NCBI RefSeq assembly: GCF_009909145.1
Contig: NZ_JAAAPJ010000008.1
Coordinates: 62,001 to 126,000, forward strand
Length of the DNA stretch: 64,000 nucleotides
Source of the DNA: Corallococcus silvisoli
GTDB lineage: Bacteria > Myxococcota > Myxococcia > Myxococcales > Myxococcaceae
Reading direction: 5' to 3'
Positions within the stretch are counted from its first letter, which is position 1. Each line of letters begins with the position of its first letter. The position numbers and the translations under genes are program-made. Below are positions 9,090-16,392 of this stretch, one piece after another. The notes beneath the pieces are model-generated. The model saw nothing but the letters and a program-made list of their open reading frames with translations. It did no database searches and had not been told where the DNA came from.

Positions 9090-9106
9090 ATGCACGAAGG
9101 TTCAGT
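9090..9106 (+). promoter_or_regulatory. LexA-like operator candidate upstream of uvrB
   Basis: GTTCAG at 9100-9105, preceded by TGCACG at 9091-9096, matches 12 of 17 positions of the LexA motif I recall for Myxococcus xanthus (CTRHAMRYBYGTTCAGS). A TAGATC hexamer 21 nt further down (9126-9131) could be the -10 element, so the site would overlap the -35 region. This rests on a recalled consensus and is an inference. Confidence 0.35.
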
Positions 9107-9139
9107 ACACAGGCAGCGGGGATGTTAGATCTGTCCCCC

Positions 9140-11302
9140 ATGCCGGAGTTCGAACTCGTCAGTGAGCACAAGCCAGAAGGCGACCAGCCGCGGGCCATCG
9201 GGGAGTTGACCGAGGGCCTGCTGCGGGGCGACCGCTACCAGACCCTCCTGGGCGTCACCGGGTCGGGGAAGACGTTCACCATGGCGAACCTCATCGCCAA
9301 CGTGAAACGCCCGGCGCTGGTCATCGCGCACAACAAGACGCTGGCGGCGCAGCTGTACGGCGAGTTCAAGGGCCTCTTCCCGAACAACGCCGTCGAGTAC
9401 TTCGTCTCGTACTACGACTACTACCAGCCCGAGGCCTACGTCCCGTCGACGGACACCTTCATCGAGAAGGACTCGTCCATCAACGACAACATCGAACGGA
9501 TGCGCCACTCGGCCACGCACAGCCTGCGCACCCGCAGCGACGTCATCATCGTGGCCAGCGTGTCGTGCATCTACGGCCTGGGCGCCGCGCGCAGCTACGT
9601 GGACCTGGCCATCCGCGCCACCGTGGGCGAGGACATGGGCCGCGACGGCTTCATGCGCAAGCTGGTGGAAGCGCAGTACGAGCGCAACGACCTGGACTTC
9701 CACCGCGGCACCTTCCGCGCCCGGGGCGACACCGTGGAGGTGTTCCCCGCGTACGAGGAAGAGCGCGCCGTGCGCGTCAGCTTCTTTGGCGACGAGGTGG
9801 AGCGCATCACGGAGTTCGACCCGCTGCGCGGCCAGACGCTGGGCCAGCTGGAGAAGATCGTCATCTTCCCCGCCAGCCACTACGTCGCGGGCGCGGACGC
9901 GCGCCAGAACGCCATGCGCACCATCCGCGACGAGCTGGCCGAACAGCTCCAGCGATTCAAGGCGGAGGGCAAGCTCGTGGAGGCGCAGCGGCTGGAGCAG
10001 CGCACCCTGTTCGACCTGGAGATGATCGAACAGGTCGGCTACTGCAACGGCATCGAGAACTACTCGCGCCACTTCACCGGGCGCGCGCCGGGGGAGTCCG
10101 CCCCGTGCCTCATCGACTACTTCCCGCGCGACCTGCTGGTGCTCATCGACGAGAGCCACCAGACGGTGTCACAGATTGGCGCCATGTACCGAGGCGACCG
10201 CGCGCGCAAGGAGACGCTGGTCAACTTCGGCTTCCGCATGCCCAGCGCGCTGGACAACCGGCCGCTGAAGTTCGGTGAGTTCGAGGAGATGGTCCCCCAG
10301 GCCGTCTTCGTCTCCGCGACCCCCGCGGAATACGAGCTCCAGAAGTCCAAGGGCGTGGTGGTGGAGCAGATCATCCGCCCCACCGGCCTCACCGACCCGG
10401 AGGTGGAGACGCGCCCCGCGGGCAACCAGGTGGACGACCTGCTGGAAGAGGTCCGCGTGCGCGTGTCGCGCAAGGAGCGCGTGCTGGTGACGACGCTCAC
10501 CAAGCGGATGGCGGAGGACCTCACCGAGTACTACAGCGACGTGGGCGTGAAGGTGCGCTACCTGCACTCGGACATCGACGCCATCCAGCGCATGGCCATC
10601 ATCCGCGACCTGCGCCGGGGCGAGTTCGACGTGCTCGTGGGCATCAACCTGCTGCGCGAAGGCCTGGACATCCCAGAGGTGTCGCTGGTCGCCATCCTGG
10701 ACGCGGACAAGGAGGGCTTCCTCCGCAGCCACGTGTCGCTCATCCAGACCATTGGCCGCGCGGCGCGCAACGTGAACGGGCGCGTCATCATGTACTCGGA
10801 TCAAACGACGGACTCCATGAAGCGCGCCATGGAGGAGACGACGCGCCGCCGCGACATCCAGCGCGCGTACAACGTGGAGCACGGCATCACGCCGCGCTCG
10901 GTGAAGAGCAACATCACGGACTTCAGCGAGAACATCCCGGACTACGACGCCGGCGCGGGCGCGCTGCCCATGGCGGCGGAAGGCGAGAACGACCTCCTGG
11001 AGCCCAAGGAGATCAAACGCCTCATCGCGGAGTTCAGCGCGGACATGCTCAAGGCCGCGGACGAGATGCAGTTCGAGAAGGCCGCGGAGTTCCGCGACCG
11101 CGTCCAGCTGCTCAAGGATATGGACCTGGGGCTCAAGCCCGCGTCGCGTTCGCTGCTGCGCGCGCCCCCCAAGGCGGTGGATCAACCCGGCACCACCCCG
11201 AAGAAGGGGCGGGGACGGGGGCGGCCGTCGGGCGGCTCTTCTGGCGGGTCGTCGGGGGGGGCCTCGGGGCCCTCCGGACGTTCGCGGACGCGCAAGAGCT
11301 AG
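9140..11302 (+). CDS. uvrB: Excinuclease ABC subunit B
   Basis: DNA damage-recognition helicase of nucleotide excision repair; loads UvrC at lesions handed over by UvrA. It has 720 residues. Walker A G-V-T-G-S-G-K-T is at about 38-45, the beta-hairpin Y-Y-D-Y-Y-Q-P-E-A-Y follows, then the DEAD-like L-I-D-E-S-H-Q-T. The C-terminal UVR motif (E-M-Q-F-E-K-A-A-E-F-R-D) contacts UvrC. The tail is unusually rich in Gly, Ser and Arg. The family N-terminus (P-E-F-E-L-V-S-E) begins at ATG 9140, which has no Shine-Dalgarno sequence but a TAGATC hexamer 8 nt upstream; ATG 9122 would add six residues. uvrC starts 15 bp after the stop, so the two form an operon. Confidence 0.97.
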   Translation: MPEFELVSEHKPEGDQPRAIGELTEGLLRGDRYQTLLGVTGSGKTFTMANLIANVKRPALVIAHNKTLAAQLYGEFKGLFPNNAVEYFVSYYDYYQPEAYVPSTDTFIEKDSSINDNIERMRHSATHSLRTRSDVIIVASVSCIYGLGAARSYVDLAIRATVGEDMGRDGFMRKLVEAQYERNDLDFHRGTFRARGDTVEVFPAYEEERAVRVSFFGDEVERITEFDPLRGQTLGQLEKIVIFPASHYVAGADARQNAMRTIRDELAEQLQRFKAEGKLVEAQRLEQRTLFDLEMIEQVGYCNGIENYSRHFTGRAPGESAPCLIDYFPRDLLVLIDESHQTVSQIGAMYRGDRARKETLVNFGFRMPSALDNRPLKFGEFEEMVPQAVFVSATPAEYELQKSKGVVVEQIIRPTGLTDPEVETRPAGNQVDDLLEEVRVRVSRKERVLVTTLTKRMAEDLTEYYSDVGVKVRYLHSDIDAIQRMAIIRDLRRGEFDVLVGINLLREGLDIPEVSLVAILDADKEGFLRSHVSLIQTIGRAARNVNGRVIMYSDQTTDSMKRAMEETTRRRDIQRAYNVEHGITPRSVKSNITDFSENIPDYDAGAGALPMAAEGENDLLEPKEIKRLIAEFSADMLKAADEMQFEKAAEFRDRVQLLKDMDLGLKPASRSLLRAPPKAVDQPGTTPKKGRGRGRPSGGSSGGSSGGASGPSGRSRTRKS

Positions 11303-11317
11303 GAGCGAGGCCCCGCC

Positions 11318-13258
11318 ATGGACATCCGGCTGCAGGAAAAGCTGGACGCGCTGCCCACCGAGCCCGGCGTGTACCTGATGAAGGACAAGCGCGGGCAGAT
11401 CATCTACGTGGGCAAGGCCGTGAACCTGCGCAGCCGCGTGCGCAGCTACTTCAACCGCTCCGGCGACACCCGCGTCTTCGTGTCCCTCCTGGACACGATG
11501 CTGGGCGACCTGGAGACGGTGCTCGTCCACAACGAGAAGGAGGCCCTCCTCCTCGAGAACGAGCTCATCAAGAAGCACAAGCCGCGCTTCAACGTCCTCT
11601 TGAAGGACGACAAGCAGTTCATCTCCCTGCGCCTGGACCGCACCCAGCCGTTCCCCCGGCTGGAGGTGGTGCGCAAGTACGAGAAGGACGGCGCGCGCTA
11701 CTTCGGCCCCTACTCCAGCGCGGGCGCCATCCGCGAAACGCTGCGCCTCATCAACCGCTTCTTCCAGCTGCGCACCTGCACGGACCACGTGCTGGCCAAC
11801 CGCAAGCGGCCGTGCCTGCTCCATCAGATTGGCCGGTGCCCGGCCCCGTGCGTCTACCCGGTGCCCCCGGAGGACTACCGCAAGAGCGTGGACGAGGTGG
11901 CCATGTTCCTGGAGGGCAAGGCCGGAGAGCTGATTGAAGGCCTGCGCCTGCGCATGAAGCGCGCCGCGGTGGAGCTGAAGTTCGAGGAGGCCGCGCGGGT
12001 GCGCGACCAGCTGCTCGCCATCGAGCGCAGCCTGGAGCGCCAGAAGGTGGCCACCAGCGACTTCAAGGACCAGGACGTGTTCGCCTTCCACCGCGAGGGC
12101 GACCGCATCCTCTTCTACGTCCTGCACGTGCGGCAGGGCCGGCTCAACGGCGGCCAGGCCTTCCCCTTCGGCAGCCAGGAGTTCCCGGATGACGAACTGC
12201 TCGCCTCGTTCGTGAACCTCTACTACGACCAGGGCGGCTTCGTGCCGGAGGAGGTGCTCCTGCCCCTGGAGCCCGGCGACGGCACCGAAGGCCTGGAGGC
12301 CCTGCTCACCGAGCGCAAGGGCGAGCGCGCGCGCGTCTTCGTCCCCAAGCGCGGGGAGAAGCATGAACTGGTGAACATGGCGCTGAAGAACGCGGAGCAG
12401 GCGTTCGTGGAGAGGAAGCGCACCAAGGACGAGACGGACACGGTGCTGTCACGCCTCCAGTCCAAGCTGGGCCTGCGCAACTTCCCGCGCCGGATGGAGT
12501 GCTTCGACATCTCCCACTTCCAAAGCTCCTCCATCGTCGCGTCGCAGGTGGCCGTGACGGACGGGGAGACGGACAAGTCGCGCTACCGCAAGTACAAGAT
12601 CAAATCCGTGGAGAAGCAGGACGACTTCGCCAGCATGTACGAGGTCATCACCCGCCGGATCAAGCGCGGCGTGGAGGACGGGGACCTGCCGGACCTGCTG
12701 GTCATCGACGGTGGCAAGGGGCAGCTCGCCAGCGCGCACGCGGCCATGAAGGACCTGGGCGTGGAGGGGGTGGACGTGGTGGGCCTGGCCAAGAGCCGCG
12801 ATCAGGACGTGTTCGACCGGGACGCCGAGAGCGCGAAGAGCCCCGAGCGCGTCTTCGTGCTGGGGCGCAAGGACCCCATCGTCCTGCCGCAGAACTCGGC
12901 GGAAATGTTCATGCTCACGCGCATGCGCGACGAAGCGCACCGGTTCGCCATCACCTTCCAGGGCAAGTCCATGCGAAAGAGCGCCATGCGGTCGGCGCTG
13001 GAGGACATTCCCGGCGTGGGCGAAGGGCGGCGGAAGATGTTGCTGCGCCACTTCGGTTCTCTCAAGCGGGTGGGGGACGCCAGCATCGAGGAGCTGGCGG
13101 AGGTCGTGGGCCCGGCGATGGCCGAGCGCGTCCACGCGGGCCTGCACGGCGACCCCGAGGAAGACAGCGAGGACCCGGTGCGTGAGGCGTCCCTGGATGA
13201 TGCTTCCGAACCCGCGCATGAAAAAGCGGATGGAGGGTCGCCACCGGGTACGGCATGA
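11318..13258 (+). CDS. uvrC: Excinuclease ABC subunit C
   Basis: Makes the dual incision in nucleotide excision repair after UvrB has bound the lesion. In its 646 residues I see the N-terminal GIY-YIG nuclease (G-V-Y at 17-19, Y-V-G-K at 30-33), a UVR domain that pairs with UvrB (about 205-240, K-F-E-E-A-A-R-V-R-D), the C-terminal RNase H-like endonuclease with D-I-S-H-F-Q and V-I-D-G-G-K-G-Q, and a helix-hairpin-helix pair (I-P-G-V-G-E-G-R-R). A short acidic tail follows. The start has GGAGCGAGG upstream. It directly follows uvrB. Confidence 0.97.
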   Translation: MDIRLQEKLDALPTEPGVYLMKDKRGQIIYVGKAVNLRSRVRSYFNRSGDTRVFVSLLDTMLGDLETVLVHNEKEALLLENELIKKHKPRFNVLLKDDKQFISLRLDRTQPFPRLEVVRKYEKDGARYFGPYSSAGAIRETLRLINRFFQLRTCTDHVLANRKRPCLLHQIGRCPAPCVYPVPPEDYRKSVDEVAMFLEGKAGELIEGLRLRMKRAAVELKFEEAARVRDQLLAIERSLERQKVATSDFKDQDVFAFHREGDRILFYVLHVRQGRLNGGQAFPFGSQEFPDDELLASFVNLYYDQGGFVPEEVLLPLEPGDGTEGLEALLTERKGERARVFVPKRGEKHELVNMALKNAEQAFVERKRTKDETDTVLSRLQSKLGLRNFPRRMECFDISHFQSSSIVASQVAVTDGETDKSRYRKYKIKSVEKQDDFASMYEVITRRIKRGVEDGDLPDLLVIDGGKGQLASAHAAMKDLGVEGVDVVGLAKSRDQDVFDRDAESAKSPERVFVLGRKDPIVLPQNSAEMFMLTRMRDEAHRFAITFQGKSMRKSAMRSALEDIPGVGEGRRKMLLRHFGSLKRVGDASIEELAEVVGPAMAERVHAGLHGDPEEDSEDPVREASLDDASEPAHEKADGGSPPGTA

Positions 13259-13295
13259 TTAAGTTCCGGTTCGGACGCCGGGGGGGCTGGCCGCT

Positions 13296-13326
13296 GGAAC
13301 CCGCGACGTTCCTAGGGTTTTTCATT
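13296..13326 (+). terminator. Possible weak terminator after uvrC
   Basis: GGAAC (13296-13300) pairs with GTTCC (13308-13312), extendable by CT/AG across a bulge, followed by AGGGTTTTTC. The stem is short, but the T run is rare in this GC-rich DNA. Confidence 0.35.
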
Positions 13327-13354
13327 GCGACCATGCTCGGCGCTGATTTATAGC
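13325..13354 (+). promoter_or_regulatory. Possible promoter of the DUF507 gene
   Basis: TTGCGA (13325-13330), an 18-bp spacer and TATAGC (13349-13354) give a plausible sigma-70-type promoter 42 nt before the DUF507 start. It overlaps the last bases of the putative uvrC terminator. Confidence 0.4.
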
Positions 13355-13396
13355 GGCTGAAGATCCGAGCACGTTTGAAGAGGACGAGGGACCGAC

Positions 13397-13915
13397 ATGA
13401 GGCTGTATCCGAAGGTGATCCCGATCATCTCGCGCGAGGCCATTCAGCAGCTCATGCAGGACGGGGACATCGAGGTGGAGCCGATGCGCGTGGCCGACGC
13501 CGAGATGGACCTGTCCGCCATCATGCGCGAGTACCTCGCCAACGAAGAGCGTGTGAACCAGGCGACGCGGGAGGCCCTGGAGCGTCGAGGATATGACTAC
13601 TCCAAGTTCAACCAGGTGAAGCGCGAGATGGCGGACGTGCGCGGCTTCAAGATGGGGGACGAGGGCATCGAGTACGTCATCAACCAGATGATCGAGTTCC
13701 TCCTCATCAGCCGGAACGTCGAGGAGGTCTACTCCCCGGACAACGTGCTGCGTCAGAAGATGTTCCAGGGCATGAAGAAGCACCTGGACGTGGACGACGA
13801 GATCGACCGGGAGGCCCGCTCGAGGCTGAAGCACCTGCAGGAAGGCACGAGCGCCTTCGACATCGAGTACAACAAGACCGTCGAGCAGATCCGCCGCGCT
13901 CGCGGCCTGATTTAG
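13397..13915 (+). CDS. DUF507 family protein
   Basis: A 172-residue cytoplasmic protein of the DUF507 family, recognised from the start (M-R-L-Y-P-K-V-I-P-I-I-S), the central E-Y-V-I-N-Q-M-I-E-F segment and the C-terminal K-K-H-L-D-V-D-D-E-I-D-R-E-A-R. The length suggests two copies of the roughly 80-residue unit. No catalytic motif is visible and the family has no established function. The start has GAGGG 6 nt upstream. It appears to have its own promoter and lies downstream of uvrBC, although nothing in the sequence ties it to repair. Confidence 0.9.
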   Translation: MRLYPKVIPIISREAIQQLMQDGDIEVEPMRVADAEMDLSAIMREYLANEERVNQATREALERRGYDYSKFNQVKREMADVRGFKMGDEGIEYVINQMIEFLLISRNVEEVYSPDNVLRQKMFQGMKKHLDVDDEIDREARSRLKHLQEGTSAFDIEYNKTVEQIRRARGLI

Positions 13916-13975
13916 TCCGGGGCGTGCCACGGCCCGCTCCGCTGCCTACCTTCAAGTTCAAGGGAGGCAGCGTCG

Positions 13976-15376
13976 ATGGCGGGTCCAATCACGAGCATCT
14001 TGCTGTCCGGTGTGCTGGCGGCGTCGCCAGGGGGCGACGGGGTCGCGTTCGAGGGCCGGAAGGCCAGCGCGAGGACCGAGCAGACGGACGGCTACTTCTT
14101 CGAAGGTCTTCTCCCGTTCAGTGACCTGACGGAGCGCGGTTCGGGGCAGGCGTCGCTCTCCGTGGAGGATCGCGTCGGAGTCCCGAACGCGACCTTCGGC
14201 GACAAGGCGCGGCTCACCGCGAGCCTGCGTGTCGGGGGCTCGGACTACCGGGTGGAGCTGACCCAGGTGGGCTTTCCCCCCATCCAGGCGATGTCGCGAG
14301 CGCCCGCCGGGCCGCTCCCCGGGCCGCCTCCGCACCTCATCGAAGGCGGCGTGATGATGGGCACGCCCATCTACGGCGAGACGGGCATCGGGTGGCGCGC
14401 CACGACGCGTGCGCACGCGGCGATGGCCGTGTGGGGCATTGGCAGCGTGTGGCGCAACGGGGCGCTGCTGACGGACTCGGCGCTGGTGCATGCGGCGGCG
14501 CTGGATGCGGGCACCTTCGCGGACGACGACACCGCGAGGCTGTTGCGCGAAGCTCGGCCGGGCGACACGGAGCTGATGGTGGTGGTGTGGAATCTGCCGC
14601 CGCAGGCCGAGCCGCGGGGTTACCTCCAGTTCCTCTACGACAACGTGTCCATCGAGGTGGACGGGGTCACGCTGCCCTCCGTGGCGGTGATCCCGACGAC
14701 GGGGGAGTTGCCCCTTTCGCTCGTGGGGCTCACGCCGGTGGCCCCGACGGCGTTCCCTGCGGCGGTGGCCCCGATGTCACCACCGCGCTTCGCTCCGGCC
14801 ACCGAGGGCACGGGAGGCAGTGGGACGGTGGGCACGGTGACGTCCGAACCGACCCTGGGGCCGACGACGGGGACGGTGGAGACGCCGCCAGTCGCGCCGC
14901 CCTCGCTGCCCGCGCCCGCGCCCGCGACGTTCAGCGGTTCGTTCTCCGCCGCGGCGCCGTCCAACCCGCCTGCGATTGTTTCGGGGGTGGAGCCGGGCTC
15001 CACCGCCACGGTGGGGCCGGGGACCTTCGCCACGCCCCCCACGGTGGCGGGCGTGTCCGTGGGCGGTTTCACGACGCCGCAGGTGTCCGCGCCGGACTTC
15101 AATACCTTCTTGGGCACGGGTCAGGTGAGCCCGGGCATCATCTCCACGGTGCCGCCGCTGTCGCAGTCGTCGACCACGCCGCCGCCGCCCATCCTGGGGA
15201 CTCCGGCGCCGCTCAACACGGGCACACCACCGCCGCTCCTGGGGACGCCCACGCCCTTGAACGCGGCGCCCAGCACGCCGTTGCCCTCCACGCCGGCCCC
15301 GGCCAACGCCGCGCCGGCCACGGGAGCCGCCGCGGCCCCAGCGCCCATCGGTGGCCCGGCGGCCCCCGTCCCCTGA
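13976..15376 (+). CDS. Hypothetical protein with long proline/threonine-rich C-terminus
   Basis: A 466-residue protein. The first 20 residues could be a weak signal peptide (L-L-S-G-V-L-A-A-S). Residues 20-240 form a compact, globular-looking domain rich in beta-strand patterns. Residues 250-466 are low complexity, dominated by Pro, Ala, Thr and Gly with repeated P-P-P-x-L-G-T-P motifs, as in cell-wall-spanning or surface proteins. Start ATG 13976 is supported by AGGGAGG 8 nt upstream. The stop is only 24 bp before a 37-bp tandem repeat array. I do not recognise a family; a surface or spore-coat role would be a guess. Confidence 0.75.
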   Translation: MAGPITSILLSGVLAASPGGDGVAFEGRKASARTEQTDGYFFEGLLPFSDLTERGSGQASLSVEDRVGVPNATFGDKARLTASLRVGGSDYRVELTQVGFPPIQAMSRAPAGPLPGPPPHLIEGGVMMGTPIYGETGIGWRATTRAHAAMAVWGIGSVWRNGALLTDSALVHAAALDAGTFADDDTARLLREARPGDTELMVVVWNLPPQAEPRGYLQFLYDNVSIEVDGVTLPSVAVIPTTGELPLSLVGLTPVAPTAFPAAVAPMSPPRFAPATEGTGGSGTVGTVTSEPTLGPTTGTVETPPVAPPSLPAPAPATFSGSFSAAAPSNPPAIVSGVEPGSTATVGPGTFATPPTVAGVSVGGFTTPQVSAPDFNTFLGTGQVSPGIISTVPPLSQSSTTPPPPILGTPAPLNTGTPPPLLGTPTPLNAAPSTPLPSTPAPANAAPATGAAAAPAPIGGPAAPVP

Positions 15377-15400
15377 CGAGGATGGGGGGAGGACCGGACG

Positions 15401-15697
15401 CCACGGTCCTCCTCCGCGCCCCAACGTCGGGCCGGAGCCGCGGTTCTCCTCCGCGCCCCAACGCCGGGGCGGAGCCACGGTTCTACTCCGCGCTCCAACG
15501 TCGGGCCGGAGCCAGGGGCCCCCTCCGCGCCCCAACGCCGGGGCGGAGCCACGGTCCTCCTCCGCGCCCCAACGCCGGGGCGGAGCCACGGTCCTCCTCC
15601 GCGCTCCAACGCCGGGGCGGAGCCACTGTCCTCCTCCGCGCCCGACGCAGAGAGATGACGTCACGGTCCTCCTCCGCGCCCACCGCAGACCGCGCCG
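15401..15697. repeat. Tandem array of a 37-bp hairpin-forming unit
   Basis: Units start at 15401, 15438, 15475, 15512, 15549, 15586 and 15623, exactly 37 bp apart. A diverged eighth starts at 15661. Each contains CTCCGCGCCCC and, about 6 nt later, GGGGCGGAG or GGGCCGGAG, so every unit can fold into a 9-10 bp hairpin. Two 3' variants occur (GTCGGGCC in units 1 and 3; GCCGGGGC in units 2, 4, 5 and 6). There are no spacers, so this is not CRISPR. Confidence 0.92.
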
Positions 15698-15757
15698 CAA
15701 GCAGTTGACGGCGCCGCCAGGGCTCAATCGCGCGCCTCGGAATGCCAGGGCGCCGGT

Positions 15758-15831
15758 CTGGAGTGTCAGGCCGCCGGGGCCCGCGACCCCCATCGACCCA
15801 CTTGCTCCTGTATCGGGAGCCCTGACTCCAG
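15758..15831. repeat. Imperfect inverted repeat with an inner hairpin
   Basis: CTGGAGTGTCAGG (15758-15770) pairs with CCTGACTCCAG (15821-15831), with a 2-nt bulge. Inside the loop, GCTCC (15804-15808) pairs with GGAGC (15816-15820). It sits between the 37-bp array and a gene remnant. It could be a terminator, a structured RNA or a trace of a former element. Confidence 0.4.
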
Positions 15832-15849
15832 CCAGGGGACGAAACGCAG

Positions 15850-16005
15850 TCACCTGTCCACAGGGGGCACCCACACGGAGCCGAAGCTGCCATCGCGGCA
15901 CGTGCCGAAGCGCACCGCGGGGCGTGCCTGAATGTCGAGCCCGGCGAGCTCTGGTCCCGGGACCTCCTCGCACCCGTGGGCAGGGCTTGGAAAATTGACC
16001 GGACG
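15850..16005 (-). pseudogene. Possible 5'-truncated gene remnant
   Basis: On the minus strand a frame open from about 16005 to a TGA at 15850-15852 gives about 51 residues without a start codon, ending F-G-T-C-R-D-G-S-F-G-S-V-W-V-P-P-V-D-R. The last 25 codons have the strong GC-ending bias of the neighbouring genes. An in-frame TAG at 16006-16008 cuts off anything upstream. It reads like the C-terminus of a protein whose body has been lost. It is too short to name a family, and the call is tentative. Confidence 0.3.
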
Positions 16006-16022
16006 CTACGGGCCTGTAGCTT
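15995..16022 (+). promoter_or_regulatory. Promoter predicted to give a leaderless mRNA
   Basis: TTGACC (15995-16000, 5/6 match), a 16-bp spacer and TAGCTT (16017-16022). The next ATG, at 16030, lies 7 nt after the -10 element, where transcription would start, and no Shine-Dalgarno sequence precedes it. Confidence 0.5.
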
Positions 16023-16029
16023 CCTGAGC

Positions 16030-16392
16030 ATGCCCTCTCCCGTCGCAGCCCTCGCCACCCCCGCGATGTTGCGCCGCACCGACCCCGTTCGCGGGGCGGT
16101 GGAGCGCCTGGCCCACGCGCTGCCCGCTCGCGCGGACACGAGCGTCCTCTTGGACTTCGTGGAGGATGACCTCCGCGAGGGCCTGGATGCCCTGGGCGAC
16201 GTGCAGGCCCACTTCCATGACCTGCTCCTGGCCCTCCAGCGCGACACGCTCACGCCGGTCACCCTGTTGAACGCGGGCGAGGACCTGCACGTGCTCCAGC
16301 GCCTGGAGGACCTGCACGAGGTGGTGACCCACCTGCGCCGCCGCATGTCCCAGGCCGCCGGGATGCTCCGCGACGGTTCGGTCGCCCGCTAG
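16030..16392 (+). CDS. Small hypothetical helical protein
   Basis: A 120-residue, Leu- and His-rich, probably all-helical cytoplasmic protein. Residues 30-110 show heptad-like spacing (D-L-R-E-G-L-D-A-L-G-D-V-Q-A-H-F-H-D-L) that could form a helical bundle or coiled coil. I do not recognise a family. The start is placed at 16030 because a good promoter ends 7 nt before it; an upstream ATG at 15976 would precede that promoter. Its TAG shares the CTAG tetranucleotide with the stop of the convergent di-heme gene. Confidence 0.65.
   Translation: MPSPVAALATPAMLRRTDPVRGAVERLAHALPARADTSVLLDFVEDDLREGLDALGDVQAHFHDLLLALQRDTLTPVTLLNAGEDLHVLQRLEDLHEVVTHLRRRMSQAAGMLRDGSVAR

Noticed and set aside
6442..9198. 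Long minus-strand open frame antisense to cysS and the M28 peptidase gene
   Set aside because: It mirrors the GC-rich third codon positions of real genes; it has no family signature and is opposite two certain genes.
15401..15697. CRISPR array
   Set aside because: Units are directly adjacent with no spacers and no cas genes are nearby.
14777..15973. Minus-strand frame through the 37-bp array giving a repetitive Arg/Pro/Gly protein
   Set aside because: 37 is not a multiple of three, so the units are read in shifting frames, and there is no start context; an artefact of stop-poor repeats.
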